This document shows, piece by piece, positions 1-12,531 of a DNA stretch of 64,000 nt. The notes under the pieces are model-generated. The model saw nothing but the letters and a program-made list of their open reading frames with translations, did not search any database and had not been told where the DNA came from. This DNA comes from Dillenia suffruticosa (Eukaryota; Streptophyta; Magnoliopsida; Dilleniales; Dilleniaceae), in the NCBI GenBank assembly GCA_033439265.1, contig JAVTVX010000001.1, positions 21,160,608 to 21,224,607 on the forward strand, given 5' to 3'. A program made the translations under genes and the position numbers. The stretch's first letter is position 1; every line of letters starts with the position of its first letter.

Positions 1-1719
1 AAGAATTTGTGCCCAAGTCTTCTTGAAGCCGCTGCAACTTGAAGAGTAGAGTGGGCTGCTTGTCATCGCTGGACTGGCCCATACTTGCAGTTTGGATCAC
101 TAGGCCCAAAATGGTCAAGAAATCCGCTAATACGTGGGCCTACAAAATTGAAGGCTCAATACCCAAAACAATTTTATAACTCAAAATATAAATTAAAAAC
201 TTTAACAATAATACTGAAAATTTTTATTCTTCTTAAAAGCTCACGGAGGGAACACTATGGTGTACATAGACTCCAGTATTGAGACTATTATATTTATCTT
301 AATAGCACACCCAAACTTAATTTCGCAAATTTAAGCTTATCTATTATATAATTCCACGAATAGAATTTTGAATACTTGTTAAGAATATGCTCACATGAAC
401 CTCATTTTATAGTGCCAAACGTAAATTGACTTTAAAAGAAATATACATCCTTTATACCACTGAAAAATGGAACAAACTTTAGGTTTGAGACCATGATCAT
501 ACTTTTTTTCACTAAGTTGCAATCCTAGCAATGATCTTTTACACAAGAATAAGCTTGTTAACCCAAGTCTTCAAGGAGAAAGGACTTTCAAACTTTGAGC
601 ATCTGAGCACATAAGCATTGCTCAAGTCGACTTAACTTATATCGAATTTGGTCTTACACAATTTAGTCCCATTTAATCTTTCTAGGGTATGAATCAATGG
701 CATCACATTGGCGATATGAACAAAATGCTTCATTTATGCTCCTTTATCAATTTGCAATGATCCATACTCTTGTCTTTGAAATATTTACATGCCAGGGATA
801 GTGTCCTCCCTCCCCATGAGTATTTGAACTTCAATCTCATTTTCAACCAAATTTTTTTAACTTTGTTTGACAATTTTTAAAAGTGAATGAAATAGCCAAA
901 AAATCTTGAAGTAAAAAAGATAATATATATATATATATATATAATTTGAAAGGGAACAATTTAATAATTTACCAACAAAATGTAGAATTTGAAAAGATTC
1001 ATAACTCAATAAAAGATATCAAATTGATTCAAAAACTTTGTAAAAATTGAAGGAGGGTATTTTTAAATTTAGGGTTTTTGAAATGTACATAGCACAACTA
1101 AGTATCCAAATATGGATTTTAAAAAAGGTTTTAACAATTTAATAAAAGATTTTGAGGCTTGCTTTTCAACAATCTCTCTACACATTTAACTTTTGCTTTG
1201 TCCATAACCAAAATCATTATCATTAACAAAAATTTTAAAAAACATGATGGCAAATATATAAATAAATAAATAAATCAAAACCACTTAATTAGGTAAAATT
1301 CAAATATGAGGCACTTGATTGAAAAAAGATTAAAAGTTCATGCACATAATTGAATTTAGTAAAGTTCAAGTACTCAATGCCGTTACCCCATTATGAAACA
1401 AGGAAAGTACAACCAAAAGCATACCCCTCCTCCCCCAAAGAGAAAAAATCAAGAGAGGAGATGAGAGGTATGGAGGAAGCTAGGAAGCTGGTTCAATAAT
1501 TTTTTGTTAAATAGCTGAATGCTAAGTTGCAATATGATTTAAGATCTACAATGGAAAAATTATTTAAAGAAACTGTAAGTAAGGCCAAATTCCCTAAAAC
1601 ATTAATATTTTGCTCTATATGCAAATGCATGATTAAAGCCACAGGTAAGACTTTCATAATTGATGCAAGCAACTTGTTGGGAACAATTGCCTAATATTTA
1701 GTGTACCGCTCATTCCATT
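1..1719. other. AT-rich intergenic DNA, no gene seen
   Basis: I see no open frame with recognisable protein content here. The stretch is AT-rich, with a TA dinucleotide run near 923-942. The first 120 bases are less AT-rich and could be the tail of a gene lying outside the window, but nothing supports a product. Confidence 0.5.
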
Positions 1720-3902
1720 AGAGAGAGAGAGAGAGAAGAGATCACACGTATTTTAAGTAGTGCTAACATACTACTTCAATTAGAGCTCTGTATAGAACTA
1801 AAGAAATTTCTATGGCAAATCTGAGTGCTTTTAATATTAAGAAACTATCAAACATAGTGTACAAATCTAAAATGCAATTTTGTCCATGCTGCTAGTCTAT
1901 ATGTATACGCATATATGTATATGAACATTAAACATAGACATGCGCATGCACACACACATAGCACCTTACTGTTGAAATATATGTTTGTCTAGTAAAATAT
2001 CACTTTAAACAGTAATGCATCCGAATCAAATTAAAATATGCATGCAACTCCTACGCATAAACTGATTAGGGAAAGAGAAAAGGTCCTAGGCATGAACTTC
2101 TGACCACATAACCGACCTAGACCATGCATATATACATTTATAACACAAGATTCATTTGTATATGACAGAGCTTAACACTACAATGAGGTTTCCTAAAACT
2201 TGGCATTCATAATTCAATAAAATTTATTGAACCAGCTTCTGAAGAAAAAAGGTCCTTGACACCTTTTGATATGCTTTCCTTGTTTCATAATAAACATTCA
2301 AAGTCAAGAGAACAATTCTAAACATGAAGTTCTGATCCTTGCAAATTGATATGAGAACCAAATGAAAACAGCTTGTTTATACCATCAAAGGGATGCCACA
2401 ACACATTGTCCCTAAAAGATCAAATGATTCGAAATTGCTCAGAACCAAAGTCAATTCAAGTTTGGTCACCCTAAGCCACACCCATGAGCCTTGGAATACT
2501 CTCAGCAAGCTTTTCAAGTTCCTTGCTCATTAGAAGTAATAGGTTAACAGCTTATGCTCACATAAAAGAACATTAACCAGATTGCAAACTAAGTAAAAAC
2601 AAAGAAGATAATGGTCTCAACACCAAATTTGTCACCAATTTTAGTGTTACCAAGGAATCAAATATTTCTAGTAAAGTCAAATCAAGTCTAGCCACCAAAA
2701 ATGTAGCTCATGTGTTTGTACATATTCTGAACAAGTTCTCAAAATCGTCTTCATTAAGTTGTATGTTTGAGAAGTTTAGATTTGCCAGAAAGCATTTGGG
2801 TAGCTACTAAGATAAACATGTAGGGGATGATAATCGCAATACTAAATTGTATCCATATTCTAGCGTTCCCTATTAGCTTTAGTTTAATAAGAAAAAGATA
2901 ATGAGTAGAGTCAATTACAGTGACTCAACTGCAAAAGTGACACATGTGACTACAAATAACATGAGTAGTTGATATAGTTTTCCACACTAATTACCTTTTT
3001 TCGCATGCTTAAACTTCATCAATAGTACTGGACAACTTGCCAATTATGAGCTAAACACAGAGAAGACAACTAGTTTAACCCAAAATTATCAATGCTTAAA
3101 TGATTCTCAAGAGCTATCATTTGTTAAGAAAGCAGATGCTCCTTTCAAGTTCACTTTTCTTTGTCACTGTGGAAACAAAGCTCATGTCAAGATAAGACTT
3201 TCTAATACTTCCTATTAGGTTTAAATTAGCAAAAACAATCAAAATATTGCAAGCAACGTGATTCATGTTTTGTCCTAGCAAAGCACAAACTTATGATAAC
3301 AAGTAAAAAAGAAGCACACACGCACACAAAGAACGTTACCAGTCTGAAGCACTTGGACCAAATTCCACCAAGTGAAATGGGGCTACAAATCTCACCTCGA
3401 CATCTTCTTTATCAGCAAATCAATGGTGTCTGGCACAAAAAAACCTGCAATGCATCTTCCAAGGACAATCTGCTTTGAAACTTCTGTACATTTTAAGGTC
3501 TTCCAATTCTCATTGTGCAGCCCCAGTTTCACTTTTGGGTTTCAAATGGGCGGCATGGTTGGAATAATAAAATTTGTAATCTACAAAAGGTTCCCATTTC
3601 GGCCGAAAATTTACAAACAGAAAAAAAAAAAAATCCCAAATTAAATAGGAATTATACATCACCACACAAACCGTGGAGCAACCATTTTGTACAAAATTTT
3701 GGATATGAGCCAGAATCCAACACAAAGCCATCAACACATAATTCCACAAAACAAAGGGGGAAACCCTAAATCTCGTTCACATTTCTCAGGTATGAGAGAG
3801 AGAGAGAACCAGTTTTTGGTTTTGAGCTAGAATCCAGCCCAAAGCCATTAACACATAATTCCAGACAAAAGGGGGGATCCTAAATTTCATCTACATTTCA
3901 CC

Positions 3903-3940
<38 letters not shown>
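1720..3940. repeat. Segmental duplication, copy A
   Basis: Almost the whole stretch is repeated at about 7533-9702 with small indels and substitutions. Shared landmarks include the blocks at 1835 and 7640, 2045 and 7860, 2320 and 8125, 3030 and 8840, and 3660 and 9430. Both copies start and end at GA dinucleotide runs (near 1721 and 3905 here). Read on the minus strand, it holds exon-like pieces described in a separate entry. Confidence 0.9.
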
Positions 3941-3945
<5 letters not shown>

Positions 3946-4420
3946 AGGGAGCGAGGAAGGGAGGGAGGGAGGGAGGGAGTACCGATTGTAATTTTCCAAA
4001 CTCAGTATTGTCTTTGAATCCTGAATTTGATGAGTTTTGCTTCTGTCTGCGACTTCGAAAAGGATCTTGACCTATTAAAACATAACGAACAAATGAAAAT
4101 TGGAATGGGTGATTTGAAACGATGAGAGCCACAAAATTCGAAAGAAGCATATTTGAATCGGAAATGCTGAGAAAAATAATCAAACCAACAAACTGGAATT
4201 TCATTTCAAAACCCTAAAGAATCAAATTGATAATTAAATTCACAAATTGAACCCCAAAAATTGATTGATGGCACCACCGATTGTAAATCTCAGATGATCT
4301 CTCGTGGGAGTCTTGCCGTAGAGTAAAATCTTCACCGGCAGCGAGAACTCACTCACACGCTCTCTCTCTCTCAATGGGAAACAAACGGTCATATTTTCTA
4401 CTGCAAGAATCTGAGTTTTT
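2484..4420 (-). pseudogene. Decayed gene of unknown identity, exon-like fragments (copy A)
   Basis: On the minus strand several short pieces read like protein, flanked by plausible splice signals. One at about 3660-3340 contains PKWEPFVDYKFYY, then KADCPWKMHCRFFCARHH, a stop, and FADKEDVEVRFVAPFH. One at about 2800-2740 contains LNEDDFENLFRICTNT. One at about 2560-2484 contains MSKELEKLAESIPRLMGVA followed by TAG. A leader-like region with CT runs at about 4420-4200 could be its 5' end. In-frame stops interrupt it. The second copy near 8.3-9.4 kb keeps the same pieces with different lesions. I do not recognise the protein. It could be a pseudogene or a transcribed noncoding relic; only the fragments and their duplication are seen directly. 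Confidence 0.35.
3905..3980. repeat. GA/GGGA microsatellite
   Basis: A pure GA run from about 3905 passes into GGGAGGGA-type repeats up to about 3980. It marks the right edge of duplication copy A; the matching run in copy B is at about 9677-9702. Confidence 0.9.
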
Positions 4421-4501
4421 TATGCTTTAATCAAAGGGCCTTTTTTATTTCCATCTCTGCCCTTGCACGACCCAGTCAACTCAAGCACCAACCCCCAAAT
4501 C

Positions 4502-5340
4502 CTAATTTTTCAAGTCTTTATTTTTTTTTAGAAGCCTCATCAATGATTCTAGCCGGGTAGGCTGTGAAATCATCGACTTCAGTGAAAATGGAGAGAACAC
4601 AGCAACAACTTCTTCAGCATCTACCTGAAAGAGACTCTTATTAAAGTCCACCATGTCCGACACCATAACCACCAGAAAAGAAAATGGCAATTTCATGCTC
4701 TTGGCAAACATTGCCAACCTTGCCACAGTCTCCTCAATCTTGCCTTTTGATTTAGTTCCAATCACGGTTATCTTGTGAGAGTCAATAGGAGGTTCAGATC
4801 GAGACGCAAGAGCTTGCATAAAGATTGTCCAATGCACACCACTCCTGATGCCAAGGTCAACAAAATGAACTCTATTTGCCTGGGTGACACTTCCAATGAT
4901 TGGTTGAATTCCACCGAAATGTGCAATTTGACCAAAAGGAATTACTTGGTAATATGCAAGGAGGGTGGGGCTTAGAGTCATCATTGAATCTTCAATTTCA
5001 GATGACAGACTGCTTCCCACTCCTCCGCATATTTTTGGAGTAACGTTGAGGTTGTAATGCGATGTAAATAATCCAAACATCCATTTTCTGTAAATGATTG
5101 TTGCCATTCATCTTGTTTCTCGGATGAGTTGTTCAACCAGAGACCATAATCAGAAGGTAGGAAATCAGTTCTTCCTAATTCCTGCCAGTCCTCTGCATCA
5201 TGAGAAATAGTCCCTTCTGTCCGGTTCCCTTCTGCAGTTTCAGGATCAGTTGATGAAGCATTCTTGTTCTGACTTGGGCAGCCAAAATTTAAGATCTCAA
5301 CTGAAACCATGGCTTTGCTTTGATCGAGGATTGACCTCAA
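4502..5340 (-). pseudogene. GRAS-family pseudogene fragment (paralogue of the 12.5-14.3 kb gene)
   Basis: The first about 110 codons (5340 down to about 5010; MRSILDQSKAMVSVEILNFG) match the N-terminus of the intact GRAS gene at 12532-14298. The sequence then jumps to the region equal to residues 279-445 of that gene (GVGSSLSSEIEDSMMTLSP, VHFVDLGIRSGVHW) in another frame. About 168 codons covering leucine heptad repeat I are therefore deleted, and the join is out of frame. The copy stops at the equivalent of LESLMRVL near 4540 with an A-rich tail on the coding strand, so the C-terminal PFYRE and SAW regions are missing. It cannot make a GRAS protein. Flanking DNA at 5341-5860 still matches the upstream region of the intact gene, so it arose by DNA-level duplication. 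Confidence 0.92.
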
Positions 5341-5868
5341 GTCTCGACTTCTGATCCTAGTGGCAGAGGAAAGTTTACTCTTCTTCGATAGCCCGGAACT
5401 TTGTCCCTAACGAGACAGTTTAATGGTGCAAATCTCTTTCCCCTAACTTGGTGATCTCAGATTTGAATTCTTGTATAACAAAAAAAAAAAAAAATAGCCC
5501 GTAACCTTTAAACTTAGAGAACGAGGACAAGATAGAAATCTGAGCTATGTCGCCTGCAATGTGGCAAGTTGATAATTGAACAATAAATGACAGTTGGATA
5601 ATAATTTACAAGATAAAATTTCCTAAGAAACTCGGTCAGAAAAGAAAGGACAATTCCCCAGGGCATTCACCAATTGACGACACTATTGGACAAGTTCTGT
5701 CAAAAATGATAACCATTGTATATGAAGAAAGATCAGTTCTTGCCGGATAGAACATTTGGAAGGTACTCAGGAACCTCAATATGCCAAGCCGCCAGCTGCC
5801 ACTATCAGCATTGAGAATAGTAAAGTATAGCACGAAAGAGGACGTGTGAAGTACATCGTGCTGGAAGT
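5341..5868. repeat. Duplicated 5' flank of the GRAS gene
   Basis: This matches 14299-14700, the upstream side of the intact GRAS gene, including the stretch around 5580-5680 against 14440-14530. No gene is seen in it. The similarity stops abruptly at about 5868, where the inverted-repeat element begins. Confidence 0.8.
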
Positions 5869-5899
5869 TAGAAAATATAAAAATACAATAAACTCAAAT

Positions 5900-5930
<31 letters not shown>

Positions 5931-6919
5931 ATACAAACTGAAAAGAATTATTAATTACAAACTTTAAAATACATGAATTATTATAGAATTCATCGATTGA
6001 TTTGTGTTTTGTATGAAGACTTGTCAAGGGAGAGTTAGGAGCACAATTTACCTCAAGCAACAGCTCTTCGATCATGCTTAAAATTTCAAAAATATTTGTT
6101 TGAGAACACTTTTGAGCCACAAAAGTTCTTATTCTTGAAATGGATTGGTAGGATATATCACTATATTATTTCATAAATTTGAGGTTCTTGAAATGTATTT
6201 GTTTTAGAGGCGACAAAATCTCTCTCTTTTTTTTTTTTTTTTTTTGGAGATATTGAGACTCGAATCTCAAACTTATTACATGGGGAGGTGTCACTTGTGC
6301 TAAAACTCATTGACATCTCTCTCACGTGAACATGTGCATGTTCCATTTCAATTTGACTTTTGTGATTACCTACTTGTCAATTTATTTTTAATTAAATATA
6401 ATCAACAAACTATTTCTCTATTTAAAAAATACTCAACAATATAGCATTAATTGTTATGATTTTATTTTTATATCGTATTTTCACACAAATAGAATTTAAG
6501 TTTTATCTTTTATCATATTCTTGTGTTTCTCGTACTCTTAACTCTTTATCCATAACTTTCTTATCATTTTTTTTATTTTCAAAATCCAAATGATTTATTC
6601 TAATTTATATTTTGATCGTGATAGAATAATTTTTTATATTAATTTATTTGATATGGAAATTAGTAAAAGAATTGAGAAATATAATAGATCAACGGTTCTT
6701 TACGATAAATCGTCTGATTATGATGCTGTTCCTAAAAATAAATAATATTTTATTTTATATTAATTCTCCTGTGCTGCGATGCCTACCCATTTGTGCATCG
6801 TTCGTCCTATGCATGTGTGGCTCCTTGATAAAGGGTTTCTTATTATTCATTTTGTTTTCAAAGCCAAGAGACCTTTGGTAATGGTAATTCTTTGTACTTG
6901 GTAATTCTTTTTTGTTCGA

Positions 6920-6952
<33 letters not shown>

Positions 6953-6980
6953 TTGAGTTTATTGTATTTTATATTTTCTA
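5869..6980. mobile_element. Putative DNA transposon with long terminal inverted repeats
   Basis: The left arm (5869-5961) and right arm (about 6888-6980) are inverted copies of each other. TAGAAAATATA leads into a block containing AATAAACTCAAATAC and a TA run, and the right end gives the same sequence on the other strand. The similarity continues less perfectly inward through AAAAGAATTA. The bases TA flank both outermost ends, which would fit a TA target duplication, but this is uncertain. No transposase-like frame is present, so it would be non-autonomous. It interrupts the homology between the two GRAS-flank copies. Confidence 0.55.
6227..6314 (-). mobile_element. Short tRNA-derived SINE with target-site duplication
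   Basis: On the minus strand the unit starts near 6314. It shows a box A-like TAGCACAAGTGACA and a box B-like GAGATTCGAGTCTC, and ends in a run of about 20 A. Direct repeats of ATCTCTCTC flank it at 6218-6226 and 6315-6323. The length is about 88 bp including the tail. It sits inside the inverted-repeat element, so it inserted later. A very similar 88-bp unit lies at 21472-21559. Confidence 0.7.
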
Positions 6981-7528
6981 TAATAATTCAATATTTTGGA
7001 TTTGTACTTGGTAATTCTTTTTGAATGCAAATTTATATTGGAGATATAAAGAGTGTTTGAATTATGCAAAATTAATTATGCAAATATTCTGAATTACATA
7101 TAACATAAAGACTCATCCCCCCAGAATTACCTTTGATTCCTCAACGTTTTCTCTTGTTTTATATTTCCGCTGCCCAATTTTTTGTAGTTTCTCTGCTGTT
7201 GATCTTGGCTCAAATTTTCCTTTTGTTTTTTTTAGGCGGGGTGCGGGGTGTGGGGTGTGGGGTGTTGGGGGATTTGCCTGGCTGCTAGTGTTATGAGAAA
7301 AGTAGAAGGGGAAAACCAAAAAGAAAATTTGAATAAAAAAGTGTAATAGCACCACAGAGAGAGAAAGAGAGAGAGAGAGAGTCATATTACACGAAAACAA
7401 CAAAAAATAGGGATAGTTCCACTACAAAAAGAAACCCTTTACCAGCGGATACCTTCAAAATGGACCGAGCTTGGGCCCGTCCTGCTCAATTGCAGGTCTT
7501 AAGGACAGGCGATAGTGTGTCAAGAAGC

Positions 7529-7532
<4 letters not shown>
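6981..7532. other. Intergenic DNA with a CACTA-like terminus and GA repeats
   Basis: No gene is seen. A motif of 22 nt that shares a segment of the inverted-repeat element's right arm occurs at about 6893 and again at about 7001. A G-rich block lies near 7237-7270 and a GA run at 7353-7381. CACTACAAAAAGAAA begins at 7420 and resembles the end of plant CACTA transposons, but no partner end was found. Confidence 0.4.
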
Positions 7533-7581
<49 letters not shown>

Positions 7582-9702
7582 TTATATACTCCAATTAGAG
7601 TTCTGTATAAAACTAAAGAAATAAACCTTCTATGGCAAATCTGAGTGCTTTTAATATTAAGAAACTATCAACATAGCGTACAAATCTAAAATGCAATTTT
7701 GTCTACTCTATATGTATACGCATATATGTATATGTACATTACACGCAGACATGCGCTTGCACACACACATATATAGCAAGCACCTTCCTGTATGAAATAT
7801 ATGTTTGTCTAGTAAACTATCATGCATCAGAATCAAATTAAAATATGCATGCAAGTCCTAGGCATAAACTGATAGGGAAAGAGAAAAGGTCCTAGGCATG
7901 AACTTCTGACCACACGATGCACCCAGACCATGCATATATACATTTATAACACAAGACTCATTTGTATAAGAGAGAGCTTAACACTACAATGAGGTTTCCT
8001 AAAACTCGGCATTCATAATTCAAAAAAATTTATCGAACCAGCTTCTGAAGAAAAAAGGTCCTTGACACCTTTTGATATGCTTTCCTGGTTTCATAATAAA
8101 CATTCAAAGTCAAGAGAACAATTCCAAACATGAAGTTCTGATCCTTGCAAATTGATATGAGAACCAAATGAAAACAACTTGTTTATACCATCAAAGGGAT
8201 GCCACAACACATTGTCCCTAAAAGATCAAACGATTCAAAATTGCTCACAACCAAAGTCAATTCAAGTTTGGTCACCGTAAGCCACACCCATGAGCCTTCG
8301 AATACTCTCGGCAAGCTTTTCAAGTTCCTTTCTCATTAGAAGTAATACGTTAACAACTTATGCTCACATAAAAGAACATTAACCAGATTGCAAACTAAGT
8401 AAAAACAAAGAAGATAATGATCTCAACACTAAATTTGTCACCACTTTTACTGTTACCAAGGAATCAAATATTTCTAGTAAAGTCAAATCAAGTCTAGTCA
8501 CCATATACGTAGCCCATTTGTTTGTACATATTCTGAACAAGTTCTCAAAATCCTCTTCACTAAGTTATATGTTTAAGAAGTTTAGATTTGCAAGAAAACT
8601 TTTGGGGAGCTACTAAGATAAACATGGAGGGGATGATAATCTCAATATTACATTCTATCCATATTCTAGCGTTCCCTATGAGATGTAGTTTAATAAGAAA
8701 GATAATATTTCGAGTAGAGTCGATTAAATTGATTCAATTGCAAAAGTGACCTATGTGACTGCAAATAACATGAGTAGTTCATATAGTTGTCCTCACAAAT
8801 TACCTTTTCTCACATGCATAAACGTCATCAATAGTACCGGACAACTTGCCAATTATGAGCTAAACACTGAGAAGACAACTAGTTTAACCCAAAATCATCA
8901 ATGTTTAAATGACTCTCATGAGCTATCATTTGTTAAGAAAGCAGATTGCTCCTTTCAAGTTCACTTTTCTCTGACACTGGGGAAACAAAGCTCGTGTCAA
9001 GCCAAGACTTCCTAATACTACCTATTAGGTTTCAAATAGCAAAAACAATCAAAATATTGCAAGCGATGTGATTCATGTTTTGTCCTAGCAAAGCACAAAG
9101 CACACGCACGCACGCAAAGAACATCACCAGTCTGAAGCACTAGGACCAACTTCCACCGAGTGAAATGGGGCTATAAATCTCACCTCGACATCTTCTTTAT
9201 CTGCAAATCCATGGTGTCTGGCACAACAAAACCTGCAATGGATCTTCCAAGGACAATCTGCTTTGAAACTTCTGTGCATTTTAAGGTCTTTCAATTCTAA
9301 TTGTGCAGCCCCAATTTCACTTTAGAGTTTCAAACGGGTGGCATGGTTGGAATAATAAAATTATCTACGAAAGGCTCCCATTTTGGCTGAAAATTTACAA
9401 ACAGAAAAAAAAATCCCAAATTAAAGAGGAATTATACATCACCATACAAACCGTGGAGCAACCATTTTGTACTCATTTTTGGATATGAATCAGAATCGAA
9501 CACAAAGCCATCAACACATAATTCAACAAAACAAAGGTGGGAAGCCTAAATCTCGTTGACATATCTCAGGTATGAGAGAGAGAACCAGTTGTTGGATTTG
9601 AGCTAGAATCTAGCCTAAAGCCATTAACACATAATTCCTGACAAAGGGGGATCCTAAATCTCTTCCACATTTCACAGGAGAGAGAGAGAGAGAGAGAGAG
9701 GA
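7533..9702. repeat. Segmental duplication, copy B
   Basis: This is the second copy of the block at 1720-3940, in the same orientation. It begins at a long GA run (about 7531-7577) and ends at another (about 9677-9702). On the minus strand the same exon-like pieces are visible, for example KADCPWKIHCRFCCARHHGF reading on into ADKEDVEVRFIAPFH near 9280-9150, without the internal stop seen in copy A. The C-terminal piece near 8345-8285 has lost the stop present in copy A. Confidence 0.9.
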
Positions 9703-12531
9703 TTCTAAATCCTGGATGTTCATAAATTAATGTAATAATTGTGATTGATTTTATTTTATTATTTATTTTTAAATAAATATAAGACTAATTATTAAGTTTT
9801 GTGACGTTGATACGTTAGGATTGATAGAAAAATTTTGTGAAGAAAAAAACAAAATCAATTTGAGGCATTTATATAAAGAATAGAAAAAATTAGACAGAAT
9901 TACTTTTTTATTAGCTTGTAGACACGTGGATCATAGCCGCAATTGCAAGAATTTCTCGGATGTTAAGTTAACATTATTCTTCCTTATTTGTACAAAAATT
10001 TAATAAAAATTTAAATTAAATTTGAAAGTATTAAAGATTTTTTAAATGTTAATTTATTTCTAATATTTAGAAATAAATTTTAAAATTCAACTTTTAAATT
10101 CTTTTATTTTTTAAGAATTTTTTTATTTAAAATCTCTTAAAATATTATTTTTTAAAAAATTTTCCTTTTTCAAACTAATTAAGATATTTTATTTTAATTA
10201 ATTTTTATTAATAATCAGGGAGATTTAAGATGACTTTCCTTCGAATAGGAGATTCACTCCCATACAATAAGAATAAGCCCTCAAACTCACGTGGAGGGGG
10301 AATTAATTTTCAAGCCCACAATCTTTCTCTTCCGACGGTAGGTCACGTCAGTGTATTGTCTCCGGCACATTTATTGCTAGCAGCAATTTTATTGTCTCCC
10401 ACAATCTTTTTAATTTATTTTCTAATGAAAGAGTTATTAAAACCTTAATTTCCTACTATTGTGTGGTCTAATTAAGTATATTATCATCAATATTTAATAA
10501 ATATTTATTTAATTTTTACATTTTATAGATTATGATTTTTTAGATTTAATTGAATAGTTATTGATATTCCGTAATTATTTATTTATTTTAATATAGTGAT
10601 AAATGATATAAATATAAGATTTTGTTAACAGTTCATTATATGCGATGAAATTGAATAATTTGATTTAAATAAATTAATTGTGTGTTTATTAATTAGAATT
10701 AGATTTCTTTAAATTTTAATAGTATTGAAACTTTAAACTTTAAAAGTTTTCTATAATTATCTTTCGATTAGAGAAATAATAAAAGATTTTCTCTTAATTA
10801 TCGATAAAGTAAATAGAGATTGATAGTTTGACATTTGTTAAATTATTATAACCAATTTATTTATAGTTGTTAAAATTTTTAGGTAGATTGATGATCAATC
10901 ACATAAATTAAAGTGAATATAATTCTTTTGGTTAAAATTGAATTCCAACTTTAATCTTTTAATTTTTAGTTGTTTATTTATTTACTTTTAGCTGATAATT
11001 TCTTTTGTTAAATTAATTTAGTAATTTAGTTAAATCCAAAACTCCTATACTTTTATCTTATTTTTCTTAAAAGAAATAAATTTATCATTTGCTGTAAAGA
11101 TGAATTTACTTACTCTATACTAGTATTTAGTGAAGTAGATTAATTTATTTTTGATTGTTTAACAACAGATACTATTATTTTATTTTCAAAATCCTTAGAC
11201 CAGATAAATTATCTTGAGAAGTAGAAATTATATCTGCAAGCTATCAAATCATCCAAACATGTATAAACCCTTCGAATTTGATACTTCTATAATAGTATTA
11301 ATTATGAAACTTTTAATGAGTAGTAGATAAAAAAAAATCAGTGATTTTAAAATTGAATCAATCGAACCACCAAATAACTCTCTCAACTTATTGGTTCATT
11401 GATTCATTGGTAAGACCGTTTTATGACTCGGATGACATCATGATGATGTGATATATAAAATTTATATATTATATATTTTAAAATAAAATAAAGTCTATAT
11501 ATTTTTATAAAAAAATAAATTTATTCAATCAACACTATATGAATACTAGAACATGCTATCAAAACTTTTTTTATTCTTTGGATCGACTTAAATGATTAAC
11601 TGGTTTTATCGATTTTAATCGATTTTAAATGGTTTTGATCGGATTTGATTTCATTCACTTTAATAGTGAAAATCAAACCGACTATATAACAGTTTGCGAT
11701 CAAATCAAGCAAATCAACTAGTCTGATCCGATTTTAAAAATACCGAAAAAAATAACATAGATTTATAATTATCTTAAAATTAAATTATCTATTTGTTTGA
11801 GAGGACTAGTACGGACACTCCGATCTCAATAAAACCTACTGTCAAAATAATATTAATAATAAAATTTTTAATCAGGCAGCAGATAAATAATAAAAAATGA
11901 AAGATAGAAAATACATATAATTTTCTTAAAATCAAATAAGCCATTTGTGAGAGAGGACGTGTTTGAAGAATTTCCAACTCTCCATTCTCTACTTCTTAGG
12001 TTGTAACCACAGATTCTTAGGTCGTAACCACAAATTCACAAGGTTGTTGTGATCAATCAAGACAATTTTCCCTCGGAGACAATGGCTAAGAACTCCAACA
12101 AGCAATGATAGCATTGACTTCAATAGATTAGGGATAACTCTAGTAGGTATGCACTCCACAAACGTCCAAAGTTCAAACTTTGATAATTATATTTAAAACA
12201 TTTGAATTCATAAACAAGATTAATCTTATGCGTTTGCCTAATATGTATAGTTTATGATCTATATTATATGTGCTCGATATTTTCATTGAAGCCGACACAT
12301 TCAATAAAAAATATAAATAATTTTATTATTAAATTATCCATAGACTTGGACTAAAAAGAAAAAAAAAAAATCAATGAATTAGAAGGGATGTCCTTAGTGA
12401 TGGAAGAGATCAATGGCTCTAATTTCAATTCATTACTGATAGAAAAATTGAATAACAAAAGTGGCCACCTAAGGATATGAAGTGCTTAATCCAAGAGCTT
12501 GATCATCAAGAAAGCTCTTTTTTTCAACTCA
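9703..12531. other. AT-rich intergenic DNA, no gene seen
   Basis: No protein-like frame, RNA gene or bounded repeat is recognised here. In the second block this stretch separates duplication copy B from the GRAS gene. The matching interval in the first block is only about 560 bp (3940-4500). Confidence 0.55.

Noticed and set aside
3887-4204. 105-codon minus-strand frame ending in Leu/Ser repeats
   Set aside because: The C-terminal part is a translated microsatellite; the N-terminal part may be the leader of the decayed gene but is not a supported protein.
10230-10448. 72-codon plus-strand frame in AT-rich DNA
   Set aside because: It has no domain, no splice partners and no similarity to a known plant peptide.
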